64,000 nt of DNA. It comes from Micrasema longulum (taxonomy: Eukaryota > Arthropoda > Insecta > Trichoptera > Brachycentridae). Below, piece by piece: positions 51,561 to 63,139 of this stretch. A program made the translations under genes and the position numbers. Numbering within the stretch: position 1 is the stretch's first letter; the number at the start of each line of letters is the position of its first letter. The notes under the pieces were generated by a model. That model saw only the letters and a list, made by a program, of their open reading frames with translations. It was not told where the DNA came from and did not search any database. The DNA is taken from the NCBI GenBank assembly GCA_022494885.1, contig JAGVSM010002780.1, positions 1 through 64,000 of the forward strand. The letters are read 5' to 3'.

Positions 51561-54030
51561 GTATAGTACAGGGTAAATAAATATGTATTTAGACTTAAGT
51601 GAATATGTGCGTAGCATAAGAAATACTTCTAATAGCTAGGTACAAATTGGATCATGATTCACGGTATACTACGGTATTTGTTCCACCGTACCCTATGCGG
51701 CCATTTTGATTTTCTAGTCAAACAAACACAAATTACTGGGTACATTTGTTCATGATAGTAATAGTGTTTTGTGTAACCAGAATACAGTTTACAGTAAAAT
51801 CAATGCGATATAAAAATGTTACATGCAAATCAGAACAAAGAAAACTTCACATTAAAATTCAGTTTTGACACAAAAAAAACAAATGGCCGCACCGGGTGCA
51901 CGCACTGTCACAGCTACCAGCCGGCGATATGTTTGGCCTATGAGACGTTCTTACTGTGAGCAAGATAAAATTGAAGTGCTTATACTTGTACGTGCAGGGT
52001 ACTTAATCTACTACCCGCCTGAGTCAATGTCGCCACCTTGACCCTGCATTATTACGGGAGATGTTTGTTGATCCGTATTGAAGATTTGCGTTAACCTTAT
52101 CATTTGAATTATACTGATAACAGAAATGAAACAAAAGCAATGAGTTAACTTCACCTTTAAAAAGTCAGTTAGTTCACTTCGCCTGTAATGGGCTCAACGA
52201 CAAAGTTCGGTGGTTTGTTTTTTCTTTTTTTAATTGTTAATAGACCATCAAACTTATCCAAAACTTATAAATATGTTTTGTAATGTATTATCAGCTCTAT
52301 GACATTTTGAAGTTATGTAATTAAGAAATCTATAACAACACTCTAACATTGGTTGATTCTGAAGAACTAGTGGCGCATTTTTTTTCATACATTTTTAAGA
52401 AACTTCGCCGTTCAATTTAATGCTTATTTTTTTACCGCGGGTAAGAAAACATTTTTTGTATCCAATTTCCCGTAGAACGAAACTGCCTCATTTAATATAA
52501 ATCAATAATAATACGTGCATTATGTGATTTGCATAATATTTTTATATCAGCAACATAATTACGGGGATGCTCAGAGATAAAAATAAATATAAATATATTT
52601 TTAAATGTCACATTTTTTAATCTCTCAAGAGTATACCGTAAAATGTTTATTCCCACAATATTTTTATAATCTTCTTTACTACCCACAAGCTCTGTCCAAA
52701 CAGATTTACTTTGAAAGTAAAATAGGCGTAGGTACACTTGCAAAAACTCGTGCAAATAATAAAAAATAAAGATTTTTATATTTTCTCAGTTAAATTTCTT
52801 CACAAAGGAGGATGATCATACTAACATTTAGTAAACCCCAACGTTGAATACTCTTAAGCAAATTCATAAGCATTTTTTACAAATGGTTTTAAAAGGAGTA
52901 TGGCTGGTTCATAATATTTGCGCAGGGTGTAAAGAGAATGCGAATTTCCATTTGGAAGGATAAACGTAACTCGCGTGATGTTAAATATTTTTTTTGATGT
53001 TCATGTTCTATTACGGTTATCTTTTCAACATAAAAAATATAAACATAGCAAAAAAAAAACTTAAATTTATTCCACCAAACCACTTTATGTGGATTGCTGT
53101 TGATATCCTTTAAAATAATATTATTAAAAAATAACAACGTACCTTCACAATAAAATAACAGTCAATGTTCACATGGTCACAAAGGGTTAATAGGAGTTAC
53201 AAAAAGGATCTGATGTACAGTCCATGTAAATATTTAGTAACCTTTGCTTATGTGTGCGCGGCGATAAACAGTTTTCACAAGCGAAAATTGTATGTATACT
53301 TGATTCACCGACAGGCACTAACGCATGTACTTAGCCATTTTAAACATTCGAACGCAATTAATTTCCATAATCTCAACAGCTTTATCTTTGCGGAAAAAAT
53401 ATCTACGATGCAGATACAAGAAAAATCTTAAAACAGTCACAATTTTGCAATCCGCTTTTCCCTTCCTAAAAATGATGTCCATCTATGTAAATATTATGTT
53501 GTGATATAAGTTGTGAGTTTAGACCGTTTTTTTTGCAAATTTTAAAATGAGCATCAAAAGTAAAACAAGATATGGTCGGATTTCTGGCACAAGTAGGTAG
53601 CTACATTTTACTAAAAGCTCACCCCAAATCAACAGTTTAAATAAAACTGTAAATTGAATATTATAAAATCATCTTTTTACGGATTTATAAAATACGTAAA
53701 TAATATATTAATTTATAAAATAAGAAATGTTTTTATTTACTTTCTAAACAATGGTTATTTGATGGCATTTCTGAAGACATCTCATTTTCCGAAAATTAGT
53801 AGTTATCAACTTGTGCCAGAAACCCGACGATGTTGTGTTTGCTTATTTTTGCGTGTACTTTTGCCCTTTTAGTTATTTTTTCATTTTTTATTATATTTAT
53901 TTGGGGAAAAAAACGACAGCTTTTTACATATAATTCATATAAAAAATAAGGGTACATTGTAACTTACATTGTAAAAACCGTCAATAATTATTTTCCACGA
54001 CTATGCAAGTTATTAATCAAGCGTACACAT
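51561..54030. other. Unrecognised AT-rich stretch
   Basis: CGGCCATTTTGATTT at 51699-51713 is a YY1-like site. Frames at 52492-52755 and 53165-53431 have no recognisable family. No repeat shared with the rest of the window was found. Confidence 0.3.
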
Positions 54031-54095
54031 TAAAATAACCCAGTAATATAATAATTAAAGCGTTAAAGTTTAAAATAACCCAGTAATATAATAAA
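54031..54095. repeat. 40-bp tandem duplication
   Basis: TAAAATAACCCAGTAATATA followed by ATAA begins at 54031 and again at 54071. Confidence 0.7.
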
Positions 54096-54689
54096 ATTAA
54101 TTTTAAAGTTAAGAATTGTTAGTAATTCAGAAACAAATACAACGAAAAAATATATTATAAATAGTAATAAAAAAGTTTTTAAAAAAAATCAAAAAATCAA
54201 AAAATAAAGTACTTATATATATGATAAATAAGTTCATTTATAAATAAAGTTTTTTTAAATAAGAAAATAAAAATAATGAAAAACTTTGAAAAAATATTTA
54301 AGAAGGTACAAAACATAAACTTGAATATACAATTTTAATGACATACTCATATAATTATACAGGCGTATTATCAACGCCTATTAGTAATCTTTTATATTTA
54401 GTACAAAAAAGATGAGAAATGACATCAAACATGAAGCGTCAAAAACCTTTTAAATCGCTCTAATGTAAAGTTGTAGAAATCATATGCGTCGTTGTTTTAC
54501 AAGCATAAAGATATATTTTTTTATAACCTGTTATTAACTGTTTTTAATGGGCAGATAGAGTTTGTACATATAAATTATGTATTATGTACATAAATATTTT
54601 TAAAATTCTCGCAAAGGGGAAATAAGTTTAGAGTAATTATAAAAATATTATTTTATCACGAATACCCCATAATATTATTTCCAATTTGA
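54096..54689. other. Unrecognised AT-rich stretch
   Basis: Nothing recognised. Confidence 0.3.
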
Positions 54690-54990
54690 ATAGCGGAACA
54701 GTCCACGTTTCCTCAACTTCTTCAGTCTTCCAACTGTTGATATTTGTGAAGTAATTTAGCCAGATGAATCTCACCTACATCAATAAAGGTTTTAGCTCTT
54801 TCACTTCACAAAAGTCAACAGATGAAAGAGTTGAGGAAACGTGGATGTTAACACTCCAGCAGAATGGTAAATGTTACAAAATGTGTAAAGTGTCCGCTTA
54901 AACCAGTCAATAAAAGGTCATAAGCCCCGCAAATGCCTCGACTTCCATATTCCAATCTCAAAAATGTTTTCCCTCTCTAGTGAAATAAAT
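54690..54990 (+). repeat. Family D repeat
   Basis: CACGTTTCCTCAACTTCTTC is inverted at 54829-54848 (GAGTTGAGGAAACGTGG), followed by AGAATGGTAAATGTTAC, CGCTTAAACCAGTCAATAAA and ATGTTTTCCCTCTCTAGTGA. The outer left arm is missing, but the central inverted part is well kept. A tail match (CAGCCTGTCTACAAACATTT) continues to about 55045. Confidence 0.6.
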
Positions 54991-55469
54991 TTAGATCTTA
55001 AATCCGTTGGGAGTTAAATCCAGCCTGTCTACAAACATTTAGACATACTTAAAACGTGGGAGTTGTGATCATGTTGTACACTTCAGCGGGGATCTATTCT
55101 GACAAGTAAATAAAAATAGATATACCGATTTGATCGCCAAAACATCGTATCTGACAAAAACAACATTTTGTAGGAAAACACTTCTTCCTCTTAATTAAGA
55201 AGGAATACGCTTTGAGAATCAAACTTTATTTCGACTTTTTATTTTATTGATATCAATAAAATAAATATTCAAAACAAAACTTGGTTCTCGAAGTAATACA
55301 TATTACTTAATAATCAAAAATATATATTCTCCCGTAAATATTGCTTCTGTACGATTCGATCATTGTACACGGACGAGCGATGCAAACATACAGATAACGC
55401 GGCTAACCCCGCGCGCTGTTTCGCCCTCCGCAGATAAATAAATAAATAAGCGCGTACCAAATTAACGAG
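54991..55469. other. Unrecognised stretch with a small CpG cluster
   Basis: AACGCGGCTAACCCCGCGCG at 55397-55416 is a CpG-rich palindromic spot. Nothing else recognised. Confidence 0.3.
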
Positions 55470-55545
55470 AGACAGCCGAGTGGTTGACACAACGATTTCC
55501 CCTTTGATTCTGGGAAGATTTCTAATCGAAGAAAGGGTAAATTAG
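55470..55545 (+). repeat. tRNA-like relic
   Basis: GACAGCCGAGTGGTTGACAC resembles the D-arm of Leu/Ser tRNAs, followed by an anticodon-like hairpin (TTTCCCC...GGGAAG). The B box is only loosely matched (TTTCTAATCGAAG). It may be a SINE head or tRNA pseudogene. Confidence 0.3.
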
Positions 55546-56870
55546 AATTAAAAAATCATCCACATCAATGGTTGTGCCGTGGGCGATAGGTACCACCTAC
55601 ACAATATATCGCACATTGGAAAGAATAGGGCCGCAAGTGCAAATTTATTGATTTCGAGTGAACAGTATTTGAATATGGTTTGGTTGTGAATGTTTTTTAG
55701 TAATAAATACAAATGTTCATGGAAGCAGAGATAGAGGGGGAGGAAGGTAAAGTTGGAACTATACCATTTCTTCTCCCTTTTATGTACTTTTTGTTTATTT
55801 TTATATTTCTTTTTTTTGGATAAATTTTTTCCCCCATCCCTTCTGTATTTATAATAAATCAATGTGAAACCTGATACAGGTCTTACTTTTCAAAATTGTT
55901 TTCTTATACCTTGATGTTGATAAAAGACTGTGTAATTTTCATAATGAATAATAAAATAAAATGAAAATATTTCAAAAATTACCGTTAATTGTTTTCTGAG
56001 TAGGGGAATCTAATTTTATACATTATATCGTCGTCAGTAACCCTAAAAATGACAGACAGTTTTTAGTTAAATATGTCATTCGAAGCGTAAAATTATGTTT
56101 TTTAAGAAGCAAACGTCACCTAACTTGCGGAAATCCAAATAATTTATTTTTTACTAAGTGACTTTAGATTATCAAAATAATTTTGAAAAATGTTAAATAC
56201 ACCAAAATTTAATTTATAATATATATAGTAAATGCAATTAATTAAAATTTAGATTAATTTTAATTAAACTTTATTCAAAATATATATAATTTATACAATT
56301 TAATAAAATTTAACTAAAATATTAATCATTTATAAACTGTTTTGAAATAATAAGCTATGTATAACCATAATTATGTAGTTATTTTTCTCATCGTATAAGT
56401 AAATATAAAAATGCAATAGAGAAACAATGTTCTGTAAAATACTTCAGAGTTAATAAACTGTAGCAAATAAACTTTTCCGATAGAAGATAGTTTTTACAAA
56501 TTATTATTTTTTATTTTTTTATTTACTTATTTTTTTTATTTTCTTTTATTTAGGAAACATACAGTACAGTTACAAAGTTTTATATTTTGCACAGTTAGAC
56601 TTAAATCTAATGGACCAGCGAAGTTTCTATATTATAAAGTAATTATACGTAAGGTTATTAATTAAAGTATAAAAAAGAGAAGGAAAAAAAACATAAATAG
56701 AAGTTGTTTCAAAATTAAAATTTAAAAAAATGAAGAAAATTTGTAAAAGTAATTAAAGTCAAGAATTAAAATAAAGAATGAAAAACATGCTCAGATGTAA
56801 AAATAAAATAAAATAATAATTACATTTTTTTAAAAAGGAAAAACATAAATATACACGTACATATTTAAAG
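55546..56870. other. AT-rich stretch with a LINE-like tail
   Basis: 56520-56570 (TTTATTTAGGAAACATACAG) resembles 36120-36145 and may be a LINE 3' end in minus orientation. A Lys-rich frame at 55548-55862 (minus) is not recognised. Confidence 0.3.
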
Positions 56871-56998
56871 GGTTGTGGTCTTGTGGCTAGTGTCTCGGAC
56901 TCACGGACCAAAGGTCTGTGGTTCGAATCCCACTCTACCCCAACTTGATTTCCATTTTCTAATAGTGAGTTAATTACAACTCGTTGAAAATGGCCACC
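56871..56998 (+). mobile_element. SINE family B, best copy
   Basis: GGGTTGTGGTCTTGTGGCTA, GTGTCTCGGACTCACGGACC, AAAGGTCTGTGGTTCGAATC (intact B box), CCACTCTACCCCAACTTGAT, CTAATAGTGAGTTAATTACA, ending GTTGAAAATGGCCACC. The tRNA-like head is the best preserved of the family. Confidence 0.8.
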
Positions 56999-57599
56999 AA
57001 AAGTTAAATAAGGGATTCAAAGAAACGATGAGACGAATTTTTAAAGAATCTTTAAATAAGAAAATAAATTTAAGTCAATTTAAAAACATCTTCAAAATTA
57101 ATGACACATAGTAAGAGCAGCAATATATTGATTTTATATACATATAGAATATAAGTAATTAAAAGTAGTTTAAAAGTATAAAAACATGTCAATGCAGCAA
57201 AGAAAAAAGAAAGAATAACAGGTATAGGTAATATTTAAAACTTAAAAAAGCAAAAGCAATTATATTTAAAAGGTCATATCCAAAGTCCAAATAAACTTTA
57301 AAACTTAAATGCGTATGCATTTGACATCACCATCATTGTTTGACACCAATCAGTGATTGTTTGTCGCAGCTCGTATAAGATTAGAGTTTCACGATTATAA
57401 AGTTCAAACGGTTCTAAATTTTAGCCTGGGAAAACGTACGTAGAACCTTTCCAAAGTAAGGTAACACAGTGTTAAAATGGCACCCATGAAACAGAAAATA
57501 TTTTTCCCTTTGGTTTATTCACACACAATATAGGTACCACTCGACAGAACAATGATAACATAAATCCAGTACAAATTTAAAACATTTACGTAGGATTAC
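56999..57599. other. Unrecognised AT-rich stretch
   Basis: Nothing recognised. Confidence 0.3.
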
Positions 57600-57840
57600 A
57601 GTATCGCTTTTCCTGTGAAACGCCGCGACAAATGGGGTGGAAACTCATACCCCCATCCGCCCAAATACCTCCTCCCTCGACAACAGACCCCCGCCCTTCA
57701 TACTAACAGCCTCCCCCTTTCTTACTAACAACCATCACCCCTCGCGTCCGCACATTGTATTGATACCTTGTCAATACGAATCCGTTTCTGGGTGATGAAC
57801 CGTGAAACGAGGAAGGAGGAGGAGGAAAGGGGGGTATTCA
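57600..57840. other. C-rich/G-rich patch
   Basis: CCCCCATCCGCCCAAATACC, CCCCCGCCCTTCATACTAAC and CCTCCCCCTTTCTTACTAAC, then GGAAGGAGGAGGAGGAAAGG on the same strand. The reverse complement of 57660-57740 shares a GTTAGTAAGAAAGGGGG pattern with 43040-43075 (GTTATTAAGAAAGGGGG). Confidence 0.35.
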
Positions 57841-58029
57841 TAGTTAAGCACTCAATCAGATATCAAGATGATACATGTGGCACCTAACAAGGAATGCAAG
57901 CGCAATACAAATCCTTGATTTCCAAAAGGTGCATTGAATCAATACAGTTTTTCAGGGGTCGAACGGATATCTACATCAGAAACATCCACACACTACAAAT
58001 ACCACAAAGTTGTAAAAATGTATTATTAT
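57841..58029. other. Unrecognised stretch
   Basis: Nothing recognised. Confidence 0.3.
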
Positions 58030-58890
58030 GATTAAAGCGTACTTGAATACGATTCAAGTAACTGGAGCCCATTTTGCGGAGTTCATTCGTTAAAACCTGA
58101 GAGAGTGCAGAGATAATTTTTACGTTTTATCAACTACAACTATTCCTATCGAATCTTTAAACTATGACTTCTTGAAAGTTTATCCAGAAGACGGAAACTG
58201 GGTGATTTAATGTTTCTCTTTAAGATAATAAATGGCATGTTGGACTCTCCTGACTTGCTAAACATGATTCAGTTAGGACTACTAGACATAGTCTAGGGAA
58301 CCAGATCAGTTGTATTGTCATTTTTCACATTAGCCAAATGAAGTTTAAACTTGATATGAAAGAAATAATTTAGGATTTCGACTGATGTTTAAGTATTTAT
58401 GTTCATTTATAAAAAGAGAAAAATAAATGTATAAATAAATACACGTCAAATATATTTATAAACGTACGACTAGATGTTTGTTTTTTTTTTTAGTTTTTAT
58501 TTTGGGTTTATTATTTTGTTTATTTATATATTTTATTTTTAAAACGGTTGAGAACCCCTGAGCTCTTATCAGGAGACAGTTAGTATTCTTCCTAGGGCAT
58601 TCAATATACATTGCAACAATACTAACAAATCAATGATTTATGATTTTTGCTATTTCGAAAATACCGCGTTATCTTTATTTTTATTATTTTTCTACCTAAG
58701 TATGTTAAGTATTAAAATCCCAAAGTTATTATATAGAACATTTATAAAACAACTGTGTAATATGTATAGATATATTGTTATTATATTATTTCATAATTTT
58801 GTAATAGAACACTATATGTTAATTGTATTTATGTTTATGTTTATACAAGGCATTTGGGCCGTGTATACACTAATAAATAAATAAATAAAA
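58030..58890 (+). pseudogene. Jockey/CR1-like LINE C-terminus and 3' UTR
   Basis: SVLEYDSSNWSPFCGVHSLK, PERVQR, stop, FLRFINYNYSYR, RRRKLGDLMFLFKIINGM, LDSPDLLNMI and a decayed tail, with several shifts and stops. The 3' UTR ends GGCATTTGGGCCGTGTATAC and (AATA)n at 58874-58890, like the tail of 39965-40010. The 83-codon frame 58633-58884 lies in this UTR and is probably chance. Confidence 0.65.
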
Positions 58891-58980
58891 ATAAAAGCGA
58901 AAATACTTAGTTTTTTACCAATTATTTTTATTTAATTAACGAACGGTTTCGGAGCAACATAATAATACTAATAATGTTTG

Positions 58981-59400
58981 GATAATTTATATAGCGTCAT
59001 TTTTGTGAAAATCACCTCAAGGGCGCTGTACAATAAATAAATATCCCAGCACGTCTTGCAGCTACAGAGCGCATGGACAATAAGAAATCTAGCCCCTATT
59101 TACATTGTTATTTTTATTTTTTTTATTTGATAATGTAGTTAAGAGTTTAGGTGATATTTTAAAAACGAAATAAAAACCAAATGTATAAAATTAGAAGTTA
59201 GATAACAACAAGTCTTGCAGCTACTGAGCGCATGGTCGGTTGAAATTCTAGACCCCATTTACAAAATTTAGATATTTGATAGTTGATAACATTTACATAA
59301 TATGATAAAAATAATATGATAGCTAACATCACAAAAAGTCTTGCAGCTTCAAAACGCATCGACAAATGGAATTTCAACAACATACGAATGATTTAAAAAA
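58981..59400 (-). repeat. L2/CR1-like LINE 3' end with a triplicated block
   Basis: Minus strand: tail TTGTACAGCGCCCTTGAGGT and AAAATGACGCTATATAAATT at 58981-59036, the same end as at 7556 and 16558. Upstream, GTCTTGCAGCTACNGAGCGC-type blocks occur three times (about 59050, 59209, 59336 on the plus strand), each followed by AAATTCTAGACCCC-like sequence. The related block at 7530 shows that it belongs to the LINE 3' UTR. Confidence 0.55.
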
Positions 59401-60149
59401 GTTAATAATAAAAAATATTTTTTTAAAAACACAATAATAATACATTGAGCAAAGAACTAGTAAGTATGGCAATTAAGTGAACATGTAACAGCACAAAAGT
59501 AAAATATAAAAAACTAAACAAAGATATCATTCCTTTACTTATTATTAAGGTTAACAAGACAATAGACGATACTCAAACTCAAACTCGTCCCTGTTTTATT
59601 TTGGTATGTAGTAAACAGGACCTATTGTCCTTTTCATAGTAAATAACTGTGAAAACATTTGGTTCACATTTGGCTGTTCCCTGGAAGATGATAGTAGAAA
59701 CGCATCTGTGTGCGTAGTGTAGAGTGTAGGTACCAAGGAATCTATCTATGTGTGCTTTATCGGTGTTGTTGAGTTAATTGAGAATTGAAGATAAATCCTA
59801 TTTTATAATTTGAACAGTGTCTTAAGTCTAATAAGTGTGGAGGTAATAAATCAAATTATGTCAAGTAGTAATTTATGTTTGTGGTGGTTTGGAGTGTGTG
59901 GTGAGGAGGGTAGAAATTGTATCATTTTCATTTGTTTTAAAATCAGACAGGAGCGTGTGTTGCTGCCGAACCAGTCGATACGTAAATAAAAAATAAGTTG
60001 TTGAAAACAATATTTATGTGAATTATAATGAATAACCGGCCGTTAGTGCTTTTAATATGAATCGTATTTACTATGATGATTTAGACGTCAATATTTGTAA
60101 ATATAGATATATATATAAAACAAAATTTATAATTATGTAATATTCTCGT
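59401..60149. other. AT-rich stretch with one family c box
   Basis: 60029-60062 (TTATAATGAATAACCGGCCG, TTAGTGCTTTTAATATGAAT) matches the outer box of family c. Nothing else recognised. Confidence 0.35.
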
Positions 60150-60330
60150 GGATATTTATATGTGTGTATATGTATGTTCATATGTATGTATGTGTATATA
60201 TGTGTATATATATGTATGTATGTATGTATATGTATGTGTGCATGTACGGGTATATATATATATATATATATATAGATATGGACATAGATATAGATATAGA
60301 TATGGATATGGAAATAGATATGGATATGTT
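60150..60330. repeat. TATG/TATA and GATATG/GATATA microsatellite
   Basis: TGTATATGTATG-type repeats pass into (TA)n at 60250-60273, then (GATATA)n and (GATATG)n at 60274-60328. Overlapping reading frames here are low-complexity artefacts. Confidence 0.85.
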
Positions 60331-61104
60331 AAGAATTAATGTTTTTCATAAAATGCTTTGTGCCTATTAAATATGTACAAACTTCTGTTTTAAATTTTGG
60401 TACTCCGGTTTTGTATTATTTTTTTATCTTATAATTGCGATATCGTTTACATATTTTTTGCTTTTTTTTACATTTTTCTAAATATTATTTGAAAACATAA
60501 ATTAAATGTACTTTTTTTGCGCTCCTTATATTTAAGTTAGTAGTAATTATTATTATACAACTATGTAGTGTTATCATATGATTTAATGTAAAGGATCTTT
60601 ACCGACAAGCCATATTAATTGGCTTGGTGAGTCCTGTAAAAAAAAATAAAAAAATAATGTTTTAAAAAATAATAAAAATGTAATATTGTATGTAAAAAAT
60701 AAATTTAAAAAAATGATTTCTTAAAACTAATCAGATCTTGCATTTAAGGGGGATAATGTTTATATCAACACAAAGACCACTCTTTCCTTTGAATTGTTTC
60801 AGTTATAAAACGAATCGAAAAAAATATATATTGTAGATTTTACAAAAACGCTCACATTATAATCAACCTCAGTCGGACAGCACTTCCTTTTTTCAAATTT
60901 TTCATTGATGAATTACGTCGAATTCGAAAAACATTGAATTATTCCAACTCTACAATATTTATTTATTTCCTAGAAATCTGAAATTCTAACTCACAAATAA
61001 TAGCATTGATAAAATACATAGTGTATTAATTTCGAAGAATTTTCAGGTACAGACAGCTTAACTAACACAAAATCACAATGTATAAGGTATCGTTATAAAA
61101 AAAA
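60331..61104. other. AT-rich stretch with a LINE-like tail
   Basis: 60588-60655: a hairpin-bearing block (GACAAGCCATATTAATTGGC, TTGGTGAGTCC) followed by A-rich tail resembles a LINE 3' end. Nothing else recognised. Confidence 0.3.
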
Positions 61105-61195
61105 TACCAGGGCCGCGATCGTAAACGCTATCTTCATCGGTACATATCGAGACGGTATAAACTAAGATCGTTATTTATGTACGAAAATGTGTACA
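61105..61195 (+). repeat. Family F repeat, left part of a split copy
   Basis: AAACGCTATCTTCATCGGTA, CATATCGAGACGGTATAAAC and ATTTATGTACGAAAATGTGT match 46390-46470. It breaks after TGTGTA and resumes near 61956. Confidence 0.65.
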
Positions 61196-61955
61196 CAGCT
61201 ACTTACTTACTTGCTTTGAAAAATTCTCCTCCATTTGGAGATTCCAAATAATGCCAAAGACTTTAAATTTTTTATTTATTTGCACAATTGATCGCATTGC
61301 AGACTAAGGCAATTTTAAATATTTACCTACAACTGCAAATTTACCACCATTTTCTATTCTTTCGATTATTTTAAGTTTCTTATAATAAAAATACGTATAT
61401 GTTATACTTCACTTTTATTTTTAAATTTTACCAGGTTTCGTCGTGACCGACATCGTCAGACTGGTGTGAGCTAAACAAATTTCTACATACAAGTGCAAGC
61501 AGGGGTAGGAAATCATGATTTTACATTATTATGAGAATAAAAGCGTTTAAATTAAAATAATTTAAGTATCTAGTAATAACAATTGTATAAATTTAAGTTT
61601 TGTTTGAAAGCATATAATAAAAAACAAACGTAAAATATACAATTTTATGAAATTTTAAAGTAAAAACGTGTTTAAAACCTACGTATTTTAATTTTAGGAA
61701 AGTTATAACAGGGGCCGCTAGCCGGTATTTCATTCAAAAACCATGTCCACGGGCCCAGGGGTAATTAAGTCACTCTCCGAAAGCAAAATTCCCGGCTGTT
61801 AAAACTATATACGCATTATTATTTTTTTATTTAAATGCAGTTCCACCTAAAAATATAAGTAAAAAAACTTAATCAATTAAAGCACTACATTGCGAAAAAA
61901 ATCGCGTTATAACGAATCGCACTCGGCGGGGTCGCGATCATCGGGGGTTACCTGT
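61196..61955. mobile_element. 760-bp insertion in family F, carrying a family a hammerhead-like end
   Basis: Sequence absent from the uninterrupted copy at 46383. It contains the family a end at 61381-61467 and is otherwise unrecognised AT-rich DNA with a GC-richer right edge (CGGCGGGGTCGCGATCATCG). TGTA occurs at both edges and could be a short target duplication. Whether the whole segment is one element is uncertain. Confidence 0.45.
61428..61467 (-). ncRNA. Hammerhead-like motif, family a copy 6
   Basis: Minus strand: CACCAGU, core CUGACGA, spare U, stem II GUCG/CGAC with loop GUCA, GAAA all intact and closest to consensus. After GAAAC the sequence reads CUGGU and then the A/T flank, so the normal stem I 3' strand is gone; ACCAG can still pair with CUGGU. 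Confidence 0.5.
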
Positions 61956-62122
61956 ATTTGTATGAAAATTTGAAAGTATCTTCGTCGGTAACTTGTAATT
62001 GAACATGTTTTGAAAAATTAAAAATTGTAAACGAATGCTATTTTTCATACAGAAGACTTAATTTTACTTTGTAGATAAAATTGAAGATAAATTTAAACTT
62101 CTCATTAGAATACGGGCCCAGG
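61956..62122 (+). repeat. Family F repeat, right part of a split copy
   Basis: TTTGTATGAAAATTTGAAAG, TATCTTCGTCGGTAACTTGT and TTCTCATTAGAATACGGGCC match 46470-46605. Confidence 0.65.
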
Positions 62123-62769
62123 GCAAGGGAATAATATTACGATAAGAACCACACATTAAAATTTTCAATAACAGATTTCATTATTATAAATCTAAATGTA
62201 ACAAATACATTTACATTTGTATCTTACTGTAACACATTTACATATATATATATATAAATAAATGTAATATATGTATAATTTAACAGCGGTCTGATAATAA
62301 AAGAAAGGAAAATTGATACTAAACGTAGTTTGATATGAGAAAATATACTTTTTTGTATGAAAAGTTCATTCGTCGAGCAATTTTTTCGGTATTAACAGAT
62401 CGATTTTTATAATATTGGTGTAGAGGCAGACTTATTGAGCATTTATTATTTTATTTGTCATTCGTAAAATTAATATGTTAAAAAATCATTTTAAAGTTGA
62501 AATAAAACATATATTTTTTTTCCAATAGTGTAAGCAGTTAAATATCAAATTAACCTTTCAAATTTTCAACCCACACAAGAAAAAATCATTTTTAAATACA
62601 CGTAAAAAACAGTTCTGTCGTAACATATTGACCGAAGGACTGCAGCATATTCTCCAGCTCTAGTGTCGTGAAGGCTACTTTTGTGGCAGATAGGGGTATA
62701 AAAAAGTGCAAATTAAACAAATGTGCATGTTTACGAGCGCAATACACAATAATCTATTGCAAACGATTC
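62123..62769. other. Unrecognised AT-rich stretch
   Basis: (TA)n at 62242-62256. Nothing else recognised. Confidence 0.3.
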
Positions 62770-62840
62770 ACTGTAACCCATGATCCACTGTAACCCATGA
62801 TCCACTGTAACCCATGATCCACTGTTACCCATGCTCCACT
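62770..62840. repeat. 17-bp tandem repeat, four units
   Basis: ACTGTAACCCATGATCC at 62770, 62787 and 62804 is exact; the fourth unit at 62821 has two changes (ACTGTTACCCATGCTCC). Confidence 0.9.
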
Positions 62841-63139
62841 ACGTTAAAAAAAAAAGTAATGTTTAATGTAAATACATTTTTTTATTTATGAAAAACAACA
62901 GTTGTTATATAAGAATATCATATATGAAAAAAGGTGCATAAATCCAGTTAAAGTTTTTCACAAATATAATGTCAGAAAAAAATAAATATACATAAGACAA
63001 GAGAAAAAAGCACACGTAAGAAGGATAAGGGATGAGGAAATAGAATGGAGAGGGATTTTCATAGTACACCTAGTTGAAAGATTCAAGATTTTAATATGAA
63101 AAAACATGAACATAATTAAAAGAACATAAACTTATTACA
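62841..63139. other. Unrecognised AT-rich stretch
   Basis: Possibly LINE 3' UTR of the following minus-strand copy; nothing specific. Confidence 0.3.

Noticed and set aside
54031..54095. Possible CRISPR-like repeat
   Set aside because: Only two copies of an AT-rich 24-bp block 40 bases apart in eukaryotic DNA; a simple duplication.
58633..58884. 83-codon plus frame as a gene
   Set aside because: Lies in the 3' UTR of the LINE at 58030 and ends in its tail; hydrophobic chance frame.
60148..60370. Two overlapping Tyr/Met/Cys-rich frames
   Set aside because: Low-complexity translation of the TATG/GATATA microsatellite.
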